Positions 16,849 to 25,461 of a DNA stretch of 56,137 nucleotides are shown piece after piece. The stretch is from Calothrix sp. MO_167.B12 (lineage in GTDB: Bacteria; Cyanobacteriota; Cyanobacteriia; Cyanobacteriales; Nostocaceae). The stretch spans positions 1 to 56,137 of the forward strand of contig JASJCJ010000018.1 of NCBI GenBank assembly GCA_030066045.1, written 5' to 3'. The translations under genes were made by a program, and so were the position numbers. Each line of letters starts with the position of its first letter. Position 1 is the stretch's first letter. A model generated the notes under the pieces. That model had not been told where the DNA came from. It did no database searches and saw only the letters and a program-made list of their open reading frames with translations.

Positions 16849-17184
16849 ATGGCAAAGGTAAATAAATACAGGCAGTATGTTCAAGAATTACTAACTAAAT
16901 ATGCTAGCTATAAGCCGACTTATGGAGATATTGAAGTAGAAACTATCTTCGATACAGAAAGAAATCATTATCAAATCGTTCATATCGGTTGGGAAAACAA
17001 ACAGCGCGTATATGGTTGTTCAATGCATATAGATATTAAAGATGAAAAAATCTGGATTCAATGGAATGCAACCGAAATAGATATAGCTAATGAATTAGTT
17101 GAAATGGGAGTTGCAAAACAGGATATTGTCATAGGATTTCACTCACCTTATCTACGGAAGTTTACAGATTTTGCAGTGGGTTAA
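16849..17184 (+). CDS. xisI: XisI family protein (fdxN excision controlling factor)
   Basis: 111 aa, full family length. Recognised from the conserved order KYRQYVQELLTKYASYKP, ERNHYQIVHIGWENKQRVYG, DEKIWIQWNATEIDIANELV and GFHSPYLRKFTDFAVG. XisI, with XisH, controls excision of the fdxN DNA element in Anabaena; XisH is an endonuclease-like partner normally encoded just upstream. Here no xisH precedes it, only dispersed repeats, so it is a solo copy. Many cyanobacteria carry several xisI copies unrelated to fdxN. Function in isolation is unknown. Confidence 0.9.
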   Translation: MAKVNKYRQYVQELLTKYASYKPTYGDIEVETIFDTERNHYQIVHIGWENKQRVYGCSMHIDIKDEKIWIQWNATEIDIANELVEMGVAKQDIVIGFHSPYLRKFTDFAVG

Positions 17185-17232
17185 AATTTGAGGATGTTTT
17201 TGAGTGATGGAAATGAGAAAATCAGCGAACAA

Positions 17233-17517
17233 TCATCCATGAACTACCTCAGAGAGTGCTTCATTAATTACATCATCACTCACACCACGTCGTTTTAAAC
17301 TGGCAATCAAAGCATCAACAGTACTGTTTTCTAACCTTTCCAAATCTGCACGCAATCCTTGCCCAATATACGCACGAATTAATGGCTGATAACCGGAGAA
17401 ACCAAGTATTGGTGCAATGCGCTTTAAGTCTTCCACCACGTCTTCTGGCATCCGAATTGTTACCATGGTCATGGGACGATTTTTATTCAAGCGTCTTTTT
17501 AAGGTTTCAATCTTCAT
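17233..17517 (-). CDS. BrnA-like antitoxin
   Basis: 94 aa, presumed DNA-binding antitoxin of a type II toxin-antitoxin pair. The central segment RPMTMVTIRMPEDVVEDLKRIAPILGF has the ribbon-helix-helix pattern (beta strand then amphipathic helix). The C-terminal helix DALIASLKRRG and the adjacent residues may contact the toxin. Its ATG lies inside the toxin gene (11-bp overlap), the usual toxin-first BrnT-BrnA order. It probably represses the common promoter upstream of 17803 by conditional cooperativity, as described for this family. Confidence 0.75.
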   Translation of the reverse strand: MKIETLKRRLNKNRPMTMVTIRMPEDVVEDLKRIAPILGFSGYQPLIRAYIGQGLRADLERLENSTVDALIASLKRRGVSDDVINEALSEVVHG

Positions 17518-17803
17518 AGTATTCTCGCTCTCTACGTGTTGCTTTACGGGCTGAAATAATTCGGATTACGTCGTCTTCAAACTCAATATGAACAACAAAT
17601 AAGAGATTCCATCGCGTGTCTATACCAATAATGGCATCTCGTGCTTCGTCGTTGCGACTGGCATCAACTACCTTCAAAAATGGATCGAAGAAGGCTTCTG
17701 CTGCTTGCTGAAACCTAATCCCATCATGCTTGAGAGGATTAGTGAGAGCTTTTTCATCGTTCCAGACAAAGGTGATGCCATTCAATACAAAGTAGACATC
17801 CAT
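17507..17803 (-). CDS. BrnT family toxin
   Basis: 98 aa. BrnT is a RelE-fold ribonuclease toxin. The family pattern is visible: FVWNDEKALTNPLKHDGIRFQQAAEAFFDP near the N-terminus, RDAIIGIDTRWNLLFVVHIEF in the middle, and RIISARKATRREREYYE at the C-terminus, including the basic residues assigned to catalysis. The ATG at 17803 follows a GCAT-ATG; a strong SD is not visible. It is the first gene of a two-gene operon with the overlapping antitoxin. Confidence 0.88.
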   Translation of the reverse strand: MDVYFVLNGITFVWNDEKALTNPLKHDGIRFQQAAEAFFDPFLKVVDASRNDEARDAIIGIDTRWNLLFVVHIEFEDDVIRIISARKATRREREYYED

Positions 17804-18037
17804 ATGCTAAATGATAGACAAACTATATTTACGTTGTCAATACAGTTTTGCCGTAGTATGTTGCGATCGCATTCTCAAACAAACGTAATAAACTAAGGTA
17901 ATTGATGAAAATAATTTTACCAATGACAAGGGCGCAAGCCGCAGCGCCCCTACAATAGATATGCGTCATGACAAATATTCTCATCACATCCGTTGATAAT
18001 GTTGAATGCGTGAATGCCTGACTTCCGCGCAGCGATA
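17804..18037. other. BrnTA promoter region and small palindrome
   Basis: Contains the presumed brnTA promoter and a dispersed palindrome GGGCGCAAGCCGCAGCGCCC (about 17930-17949). No further gene is visible. Confidence 0.5.
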
Positions 18038-19957
18038 CTAGCCATTCCCAAGCTGGAGATAATACTCATAACGCTGGTATAGTTGTTCTACGGTCAGATT
18101 TTGCGTCCAGTACTCCACTAAAGCATGACCCAATGACCAACCATGACGATCGCTAGAACCACTATCTTTTACCAGTATTTTCCACAGTGATAATAAGTCA
18201 AATTTAATAGGTTTATCCTCCGTATTCAATAATGAAAATAGGTCATATGCCATCTGCAACTTGCCAATGACTATGGGTAGCTGTTCCACGGGGATTTGCT
18301 GGGCTAGGAGATTCCCCAAGGTGGCAGAGCCGGTGGATTGGGTAGATATAAACTGGAGGACGGGACTTTTGAGTAATGCGGTGAGTCCTTCGGTTGTCGC
18401 CATTTGCAGGGTGTAGCGATCGATAATTTGGGCAGCTGCGACGGTACGAGCCTCTAAGTTACGTAAAAAGCGGGCAAGGCGCGATTTTTTTGCTGGAGCG
18501 ATCGCTTCTAATAATGCCACAGAAAGGTCATCTATGCCCCAAGCTTCCCTAAGCTGAGTTGTATCTTGGTTAACTATGGGTAGTACCAATTGACAGTATT
18601 TATCTAACTCCTGAAGACGATATTCCACTGCTTGGCGAATATTGATTTCCTTGGTAGACTCACCCAATTGCCAGTTATAAGGTGGTTGCCATTCCCGCAC
18701 CGGACGCAGGCGATCGACTTGGGTAACTGCGGTAATTACGGGTAAGTCAGTAACTTCTGTGGCAAGGGCTTGGAGAAAATCTACATCCATTTGCAATGCT
18801 GGATCTAAAGCTGGGTTAATCAATAACAGCAAATCGGCTTTATGGGCATAATCCAGCACCAACTGGCGTAACTCTGCACGTTTTACTTGTTCGTAACCGG
18901 GAGTATCCCAGAGGGTGAGGGTTTCACCTGTTGAACTTTCCCAGTGATAACTCTGAATTTTATCGGTGCTTGGTAATACATCTACCGCCGCCTGCTCTGA
19001 TTGAAACAGGGTGTTAATTAAGCTACTTTTACCAGAACCCGTGCGCCCCACCAGTAAAATATCTACAGGTTTTTGCTCCACTGCTTCCACGGGTTGGGCT
19101 TGGGTGAGGATTTCTCGCAGGGTTTGGGTTTTTGCCTCTGGTAGTTGGGTGGGAGTGGCGGTAAACTCTAAAGTTGGTAAGGTTTCGCTACTGTAGAGAG
19201 CAACGGCTTGACGACACAAATTTCGTAAGGCGGCTTCCCGCAGTAATTGACCCAAATTTACCAGTAGTTGTTGGGTGGCTTGTTCGTTGGAACTTTGACT
19301 GGCTTTCTTGGCCAATACAGCTAAGGGATTGAATAACCATTGTGCCCAATCCCATATCTTTAACAACCTCCGGACTGATGGTTCCAAACGTTGGTAAACT
19401 TCATAGGCTTGGTAAGCTTGTCCCACGGTAACTTGATTGAGGACTGGTGATAATTGTTGCATCCACCGATCCATATCATCCACTGTTCCCCGAATCAATC
19501 CATAGACTTGGGGTATATAGATATTCAGGAGGGGATATTTGACTTCGGGATAGTAAATATGGGCGATCGCAACTACCAAATCTTGGCATCTTTGCCAAAA
19601 AGTCTGCCAATCTTCCCAAATTAAGCCATCGTCTTGGCTATTTACCAAAATTTTTTGTAATGCTGCTTCTACTTGGCTGACGGTATCTTTTGCTGTGGCA
19701 GCAGTGGTGACAGCTTCTACCTGAAATGCTAATTCTTGATTTACTTGAGCGATTGCAGTTTCTAATTCCTTTACCGCCGGATTAGTCCATTTGGCTAGCA
19801 ACCACCGCCAACCAGCGAACATCAGAATAAATACCGCCCAAATCCAGTTGATACCCCACTCATGGATTTGCCATCCTGCCGCTGACAATAAAAAGCCGAT
19901 AATAATTGCGATCGGCATTATTAATATAATCCATTGCCATAGTTTTAAACGTACCAT
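18038..19957 (-). CDS. Membrane-associated Era/dynamin-like GTPase
   Basis: 639 aa. Two hydrophobic helices at 10-27 and 37-55 anchor the N-terminus in a membrane. A helical region (60-290) precedes the GTPase domain: G1 GRTGSGKSS (304-312), G3 DTPG (351-354) and G4-like TQVD (412-415). The C-terminal 150 residues are helical. This is a TRAFAC-class (MMR_HSR1) GTPase of a type common in cyanobacteria; membrane remodelling or ribosome-linked roles are guesses. The G4 motif has T-Q-V-D in place of N-K-x-D, a conservative change also seen in related families. No partner gene is adjacent. Confidence 0.78.
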   Translation of the reverse strand: MVRLKLWQWIILIMPIAIIIGFLLSAAGWQIHEWGINWIWAVFILMFAGWRWLLAKWTNPAVKELETAIAQVNQELAFQVEAVTTAATAKDTVSQVEAALQKILVNSQDDGLIWEDWQTFWQRCQDLVVAIAHIYYPEVKYPLLNIYIPQVYGLIRGTVDDMDRWMQQLSPVLNQVTVGQAYQAYEVYQRLEPSVRRLLKIWDWAQWLFNPLAVLAKKASQSSNEQATQQLLVNLGQLLREAALRNLCRQAVALYSSETLPTLEFTATPTQLPEAKTQTLREILTQAQPVEAVEQKPVDILLVGRTGSGKSSLINTLFQSEQAAVDVLPSTDKIQSYHWESSTGETLTLWDTPGYEQVKRAELRQLVLDYAHKADLLLLINPALDPALQMDVDFLQALATEVTDLPVITAVTQVDRLRPVREWQPPYNWQLGESTKEINIRQAVEYRLQELDKYCQLVLPIVNQDTTQLREAWGIDDLSVALLEAIAPAKKSRLARFLRNLEARTVAAAQIIDRYTLQMATTEGLTALLKSPVLQFISTQSTGSATLGNLLAQQIPVEQLPIVIGKLQMAYDLFSLLNTEDKPIKFDLLSLWKILVKDSGSSDRHGWSLGHALVEYWTQNLTVEQLYQRYEYYLQLGNG

Positions 19958-20544
19958 TGTTTTTCAGTTATCAGTTATCAGTTATCAGCGATATCGAAAA
20001 AATTATCCTGTAGGGAACATCAACAATCTCTTGGGTTATACAACAATTTGACCCACGCCGTGCCCTGACCCACGAAACAAATATTCATAAATCAAAATTT
20101 CATGCCAATTAAAATCATGTTTGCCACACATACATGATTCCTAGGGAACATCCACAATCTCTTGGGTTATACAACAATTTAACCCACGCCGTGCCCAGAC
20201 CCGTAAACAAATATTCAAATCATGTTTGCCACACATATATGATTCGTAAGGGCACGGCATCCACAATCTTTTGGCGTATAAAATTATCATTCTGATGTTC
20301 CCTACCTATCGTATTAATCTATTATTTTTTCTAAATTCTAAATTCTAATAATTGCTTATTTGACAGGAGAAGGAGTAGAAATTCCTTCAGACGATCAACA
20401 CAAGTTCCTCAACTTGTTAGCTTAAATTTGTAAACAAGTAATAGGATGGGTCTTTCTTGTCAATGATGACGACTCATAATCCTATTGAGTGCAAGGGTAA
20501 ACGGAGACGAACAGATACACTCTAAGGTCTAGAGGAGGTTTCCG
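19958..20544. repeat. Intergenic with duplicated GGGCACGGC-type repeat
   Basis: A CAGTTAT heptamer array lies at about 19967-19988. Two direct copies of a 100-130-bp unit follow (20011-20140 and 20142-20245), each with GGGAACATC, CAACAATCTCTTGGGTTAT, CCACGCCGTGCCC and CATGTTTGCCACACATA. An inverted third copy of the GGGCACGGCATCCACAATC module is at 20249-20306. The last 200 bp contain the leader of the flavodoxin gene with a strong GAGGAGGT ribosome site at about 20532-20539. Confidence 0.8.
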
Positions 20545-21921
20545 ATGCTAAACAGAAAAATTGTTCTCTTAGATGGAACAGGCGCGGGCGATGAAGACTT
20601 GTTCCCTATATTAGACATACTCATGAATGAGCTGCACAGTACTGGCGCAACGGTGCAGACTTTCCCATTGAGAGAAATCAAGATGGGCACATGTGTCGGT
20701 TGCATGGGCTGCTGGCTAGAAACACCGGGGATCTGTCTGGAGCCCGATGCAGGTCGTGACATTGCTCAGGCAATCGTCCAGAGTGATACGACCATCTTAT
20801 TTAGCCCCGTTACATTTGGGGGATATTCATCAGAGATTAAAAAGATTCAAGACCGCTGGATACCGATACTTATGCCTGATGTTGGCCTATACCGGGGTGA
20901 AGTTCGTCACCTGCGCCGGTATTCAAAATATCCACGACTGGTGGGAATTGGTGTCCAGCGTCAGCCGAATAACGAATCAGCCAACCTATTCAAGGTGCTG
21001 GTTGGACGCAATGCCTTCAACTTTTATGCCCCCACCTATGCAGCAGACGTTATATTAAGCACGGATGACCCAGACAGGGTGCGCCAGCAACTTCAAGCCG
21101 TGCTGGTTAGAAATGATAATCTTCCGTTAGGTAAGGTAGTCACCTCGCTGATGCAAACAGCAGTGACAGCCAGTGTTAGTGCTCCAACCCTAGATGCCCC
21201 AGGTCGGGCATTGTTGATCGTTGGCAGTCCAAGGGTTAAATCCCCCAGTACCTCCGGCGTTTTGGGCGGATACGTGTTGAACCAACTCAAACAGCGGGGT
21301 TGGGAGACTGAGTCGTTGACACTCAGGGGACACCTTCTGCAGGGCAAGGGGCAAACCGAATTTCTCGCAGCTGTTGATCGAGCGGATCTGATACTATTGG
21401 TTTTCCCACTCTATATCGATTCGTTGCCATTCCTGATGATGAAGTCCCTTGAGGTGATGGCTGAGCATATCTGTGCTCGCCCTCAGGAAAGTCCAAAACG
21501 GCTTTTTGCGATCGCTAATAATGGATTCCCCGAAGCCCATAATAATGCTCCGGCTTTAGCCATCTGCCGACAGTTTGCTGCTGATACTGGCATGATTTGG
21601 TCTGGAGGTCTTTCTATGGGAGCAGGACTAGCTTTATTTAATGGTCAATCTATCGAGGAGGCTCAGCGCAAGGTACTACCTGTGAAACATGTTATTCAGG
21701 CTCTGGATATCGCTAGTGCGGCACTGGCGAATGGGCAAATTGTTCCACCCGAAGCTGCCAAATTGATGGCAAAAATACCTATTCCCTTTATGCCCTTCAG
21801 ACTGTGGCGATGGCTGTTTATAAAACTGGGCAACCGGATGTTCCGGCAAATAGCTGCTGCCAATCAGGTTGGGGATGAAGAACGGTTCGCCCAACCTTAC
21901 GCAGAAGTTGGGAGTGCATAG
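20545..21921 (+). CDS. Tandem flavodoxin-fold (FMN reductase-like) oxidoreductase
   Basis: 458 aa with two flavodoxin-like halves. Half 1 (1-190) starts KIVLLDGTGAGDEDL and has a cysteine cluster GTCVGCMGCWLETPGIC (near 50-67), then TILFSPVTFGGYSSEIKKI, the layout of NADPH-dependent FMN reductase or iron-sulfur flavoproteins. Half 2 (about 225-400) starts ALLIVGSPRVKSPST and has ADLILLVFPLYIDSLPFLMMK. A flavin-dependent reductase is likely, substrate unknown. The start is fixed by GAGGAGGT seven bases upstream. The base composition appears richer in GC than its neighbours, which may hint at acquisition. It stands alone, flanked by repeats. Confidence 0.75.
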   Translation: MLNRKIVLLDGTGAGDEDLFPILDILMNELHSTGATVQTFPLREIKMGTCVGCMGCWLETPGICLEPDAGRDIAQAIVQSDTTILFSPVTFGGYSSEIKKIQDRWIPILMPDVGLYRGEVRHLRRYSKYPRLVGIGVQRQPNNESANLFKVLVGRNAFNFYAPTYAADVILSTDDPDRVRQQLQAVLVRNDNLPLGKVVTSLMQTAVTASVSAPTLDAPGRALLIVGSPRVKSPSTSGVLGGYVLNQLKQRGWETESLTLRGHLLQGKGQTEFLAAVDRADLILLVFPLYIDSLPFLMMKSLEVMAEHICARPQESPKRLFAIANNGFPEAHNNAPALAICRQFAADTGMIWSGGLSMGAGLALFNGQSIEEAQRKVLPVKHVIQALDIASAALANGQIVPPEAAKLMAKIPIPFMPFRLWRWLFIKLGNRMFRQIAAANQVGDEERFAQPYAEVGSA

Positions 21922-22087
21922 ACCTTTGATGGTCTCTAGTGTGGTAATTACGCATTAAGCATAATTCCCTACCCCCTACACCCTGTTCATCCAGTAGGGT
22001 GGGCATTGCCCACCTTACCATTAGCGATCGCTTGGGGAAATTGGTTCTGATAAAATTACGGTTATCAAGGTAGACGAAGTTTAAAAT

Positions 22088-22993
22088 CTAAACTTTTATG
22101 ACTGGTAAAATCATACCTTCAGAGGCTAGGACAACTTGAGGAAAATTTGCTTTAATTTCTTCTAGTACGGAATCTAGAAAATCATCACGATCATCTGGGT
22201 GGTGATGGGAAATCACCAGTTGTTTAGCTCCAGACTGTTGGGCCAAACTCACAGCAGTTTGATAATTCAAATCCCCAGCATCAGATTTGTGGAATGTTGG
22301 TGGGGGATAGGAAGGATTAGCGATTAATACATTTACACCTTTGGTAAACTGTGCAATCCTTTCTTTCTCGCTTTCATCCGCGAATTTATGTATATCCGTC
22401 ACATAGGCAATACTATATTCCTGCCAATCAACTCTGTAGCCAATGGACTTTTGAGTTTGATTAATCAATGCTGTGGTAATGGTCACATCATCTAAGTTAA
22501 GAGTATTATCTGGCATCAAATTATGGAAATGCAATTGTGATTCCATCACTTGTAAAGGATAAGGGAAGTGTGGTTGCAACATCTGATCGTAGAGGCACTG
22601 CTTTATGGAAGCACTGTTGGAAGCAGCAATACCGTATATATGCAAGGTATTTTCAGCATTAAAAGCAGGAGCAAAAAAAGGAAATCCGTGGATGCGATTT
22701 GATTGTGCGTTGGTAAAAAATAAATGTGCCTCAATTGGTTGTGGGGATGCTAGCCAATTTTTACCCAACATCCGCAAACCAGTACCACCATCAAAAATCA
22801 AACACTTCCCACCTACCTGCACTTCTACACAGCCAGTATTTCCCCCGTAGCGTTGGGTGTAATTAGATGGACTGGGGATTAAACCCCGTACCCCCCAGAA
22901 TCGCACTAAGAAATTTGTCTCGGGGTTGTTTAACTGAGAATTTGCGGTTTTATCTACGTAATTTGGGGATTGCGATCGCTGAAAATTTGACAT
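22088..22993 (-). CDS. MBL-fold protein with lost HxHxDH motif
   Basis: 301 aa, metallo-beta-lactamase fold. FLVRFWGVRGLIPSPSNYTQ and YGGNTGCVEVQVGGKCLIFDGGTGLRMLG (28-77) match the family closely. Where active homologues have THTHxDHI, this protein reads TNAQSNRI (residues 94-101, bases 22691-22714), so the first metal-ligand set is absent. Later elements survive in altered form: AYVTDIHKF (196-204) and ISHHHPDD (261-268). A non-catalytic or differently liganded role is inferred. It starts 11 bp after the panD stop on the same strand, suggesting one transcript. Confidence 0.82.
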   Translation of the reverse strand: MSNFQRSQSPNYVDKTANSQLNNPETNFLVRFWGVRGLIPSPSNYTQRYGGNTGCVEVQVGGKCLIFDGGTGLRMLGKNWLASPQPIEAHLFFTNAQSNRIHGFPFFAPAFNAENTLHIYGIAASNSASIKQCLYDQMLQPHFPYPLQVMESQLHFHNLMPDNTLNLDDVTITTALINQTQKSIGYRVDWQEYSIAYVTDIHKFADESEKERIAQFTKGVNVLIANPSYPPPTFHKSDAGDLNYQTAVSLAQQSGAKQLVISHHHPDDRDDFLDSVLEEIKANFPQVVLASEGMILPVIKV

Positions 22994-23004
22994 TGTTAGT
23001 GATA

Positions 23005-23388
23005 CTAAAGATTACTGAGCAGATCGTCGTAATGACGCAATTCCAACAGTCGATTCTGTTCATCTACAATCACAACTTGGGGAGAGTAATTTTTTAACTC
23101 TTCCGGAGCGAACTGCCCGTAAGCCATTATAATCAAGCGATCGCCTATAACGCCCAGACGTGCAGCTGCCCCATTTAATTCAATCGCCCCAGAATTAGCT
23201 GGAGCCGGTATGGCATAAGTCATTAGACGTTCGCCATTAGTAACATTAACTACTTGTACTTGCTCATAGGGTAATATATTTACCTTTTCCAATAAAGCTC
23301 GATCTATACTAATACTGCCAACATAATTAATGTTTGCCGCAGTGAGGGTACAGTTATGAATTTTTGCTAGAAGGAGCGTGCGTTGCAT
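23005..23388 (-). CDS. panD: Aspartate 1-decarboxylase
   Basis: 127-aa pyruvoyl enzyme converting L-aspartate to beta-alanine for pantothenate and CoA synthesis. The self-cleavage site is the Gly-Ser in [10 protein letters not shown] (residues 20-29), which generates the pyruvoyl group on Ser25. The N-terminal [16 protein letters not shown] and the [20 protein letters not shown] segment are typical. The ATG at 23388 is preceded by a weak purine stretch. Aspartase, encoded 3 kb away, consumes the same substrate, but the genes are not in one operon. Confidence 0.95.
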   Translation of the reverse strand: MQRTLLLAKIHNCTLTAANINYVGSISIDRALLEKVNILPYEQVQVVNVTNGERLMTYAIPAPANSGAIELNGAAARLGVIGDRLIIMAYGQFAPEELKNYSPQVVIVDEQNRLLELRHYDDLLSNL

Positions 23389-23540
23389 TGAGTTTAGGGG
23401 TTGCGAGGCAACTGAAACAATTAAAGTAATTAATTATATCTTTGGTAATGGTGAATGGGCGATTGGTAACAAGAGCGATGGGCATATTTATTACCCATTA
23501 CCTAATTACCTATTACCCATTACCCTGCTAGTGATTAACT

Positions 23541-24050
23541 TTATTTACTTGCCTTGATGCATTTTTCAACTAGGGGCATGACAAGCTCCACATCTTTCCA
23601 GCCAAGAATTTCCGTTACTTTCTTCTCTAAATTTTTATAAGAACGGAAAAATTCAGCAATTTCATCCAATCGGTGGGGAGCTACATCTTTTAAGGATTTG
23701 ACCTCAGCGTACCGGGGATCTTTGTCAGGAACGCAAAGAATTTTTTCATCGCGATCGCCACCATCAATCATCTCTAACATACCGATTGGTCTTGCTGCAA
23801 TTATACACCCTGGGAAGGTGGGTTCATCTATCAACACCATTCCATCTAGTGGATCCCCATCATCAGCCAATGTATTGGGTACAAAGCCATAGTCATAGGG
23901 ATATTTTACAGAAGAATAAAGTACCCTATCTAGAGCAAAGGCTTGTAGATCCTTGTCATATTCGTATTTATTTTTGCTCCCACCTGTAATTTCAATCAAA
24001 ACGTTGAGAATACCTGGCTTGGGTTGGGGTGAAATAAGGGATAAGTCCAC
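23541..24050 (-). CDS. ppa: Inorganic pyrophosphatase (family I)
   Basis: 169-aa soluble pyrophosphatase, which hydrolyses PPi and drives biosynthesis. The signature [11 protein letters not shown] contains the metal-binding aspartates. Other conserved parts are KNKYEYDKD and [18 protein letters not shown]. The start is GTG at 24050 ([10 protein letters not shown]), which matches the typical cyanobacterial N-terminus and has AGGAG eight bases upstream. Length is normal. Confidence 0.95.
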   Translation of the reverse strand: MDLSLISPQPKPGILNVLIEITGGSKNKYEYDKDLQAFALDRVLYSSVKYPYDYGFVPNTLADDGDPLDGMVLIDEPTFPGCIIAARPIGMLEMIDGGDRDEKILCVPDKDPRYAEVKSLKDVAPHRLDEIAEFFRSYKNLEKKVTEILGWKDVELVMPLVEKCIKASK

Positions 24051-24158
24051 TCTTAAACTCCTAAACTATGTATCTAATCGCGGGTACACTCAGCTTGGCT
24101 ACCCGTGTAGAATTTTAAGCTAAGATGTACTTCTTCCCAAACAAGATCCTCAAATAAG

Positions 24159-24196
24159 AGCGGTGCTTACCACTTGTCTGATGGATAAGCACCGCT
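24159..24196 (-). terminator. Rho-independent-like hairpin
   Basis: Perfect 11-bp stem AGCGGTGCTTA/TAAGCACCGCT with a loop of about 16 bases. On the minus strand it is followed by the weak U-rich CTTATTTG. It lies 200 bp downstream of the 62-aa gene and upstream of ppa, so it may end that small transcript. A second hairpin GGGGGTAATACCCCC is at about 24237-24251. Confidence 0.5.
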
Positions 24197-24409
24197 AAAA
24201 AAGTTTACCTGAAAAACCAGGACTATGGTGTTAACAGGGGGTAATACCCCCTATTAAAACTGTTAACTTTCATATGTAAAATCCAACTCTAGTTGAGTAT
24301 AACTAGAGAATCATCTATTAACTGCATACATTAAATTGAATTCAAAATCTTGTAAATCACCTCCAAGCAACCCAATCGCAAAATGCATTTACCAGCTTTC
24401 ACTCAATTT

Positions 24410-24598
24410 TTACTTCTTTTGCATGCTGTATGTCATAGGTTGAGGTTGATTTTGATTGGGAACATTACTCGAAGAATAGCTGGCAATGACAAACACTGGT
24501 AGAGTGAGAGTCAAGAAAGCAATCATAGTTCCCACTATGTCCGCCAAAGGATGGGAATACGTATCGGCTGAATTGGCAGACTGACTGTTAGCGTCCAT
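24410..24598 (-). CDS. Small single-pass membrane protein, 62 aa
   Basis: A polar N-terminus of about 17 residues (MDANSQSANSADTYSHP) is followed by one clear transmembrane segment, LADIVGTMIAFLTLTLPVFVIA. A Ser/Asn/Gln/Pro-rich tail ends in MQKK. There is no recognised domain, but similar short HPLAD-containing membrane proteins are familiar from filamentous cyanobacteria, and the layout is not that of random sequence. The ATG is at 24598; a clear SD is not seen. It is transcribed alone, with a candidate terminator at 24159-24196. Confidence 0.65.
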   Translation of the reverse strand: MDANSQSANSADTYSHPLADIVGTMIAFLTLTLPVFVIASYSSSNVPNQNQPQPMTYSMQKK

Positions 24599-25461
24599 AT
24601 AAAATCAAAGTTGTTCGCAATTTATTTGGTAGGTTTTCTCTCGGTTATGAGAGTGATATTTATATTCTAACTACTTTTTAAGCAGAAAGTATTAATTAGT
24701 TAAGAACGTTAAACTATTTTTAAACTGCGATCGCCTTTTTTTTTAATATCCACAGCTCTCCATACAAACCTGGGTGAAAACCAGATATAATTTGTCTGGT
24801 AAATAATATTGCTGTATGATTCCCTCGTTGATTTTACTTATGTATTATATTGAGAATTATATCCAAGCATTAAAAGTAACATTATCTCATAGTTATGGGT
24901 CTTGACCTTAAAACCCAATCAAGCAATTTTTACTTATAAATACCTAAGAAAATAGCTATTGATAACTGGATGAGATCAAATCAAACCCCATCCTTCTGTG
25001 GTTAAAACTACCTATAGATAGCATTCTCATGGTTATTTTGTATATTTGCTGAAATTATTCTATCAACTTAGATTCTCTATCTCATGTAATATTTAGCAAC
25101 CAAATAATAATACTTGAGCAATACAGATAAATACTGAGTCGTCAAACAGATATATCAGTATTTTTACGATAAAACTCAATAGAAACAATATTTTTTGCTC
25201 GCTTGATAGAATAATAAAAAAAATATTTTTGTCAATCTATAGATAGATAGATAAAAATAATCCTCATTCTTGCTGATGCCAAAATCTTCCAGAATCAAAG
25301 GCAGAAGCTATTTTTTTTCTATTAGTAAATATATTAAAAAAGCCGCCACTAAATAGGGCGACTTGGTTAAGCAATCGGAGGGTATTTACAGCCTAGTCTA
25401 GGAATTTAGTAATTGCTGTAGCAAAATTGGCATTTGTTTTGGAATTTAGCAATAAAAATCA
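24599..25461. other. 863-bp AT-rich gap
   Basis: Very AT-rich, with no ORF of plausible quality and no dispersed palindrome of the kinds seen elsewhere. Apart from the terminator at 25335-25363 I see only runs such as AGATAGATAGATAAAAA (about 25240-25257). An unannotated small RNA cannot be excluded. Confidence 0.5.
25335..25363 (-). terminator. Terminator of the DUF362 gene
   Basis: On the minus strand AGTCGCC, a nine-base loop, GGCGGCT, then TTTTTT form a 7-bp stem (one G-U pair) with a U-run. It sits about 100 bp past the DUF362 stop codon in the correct orientation. Confidence 0.75.

Noticed and set aside
24599-25461. tRNA or known small RNA in the AT-rich gap
   Set aside because: No TPsiC-arm (GGTTCGAATC-like) or known sRNA motif was found; only a terminator is clear.
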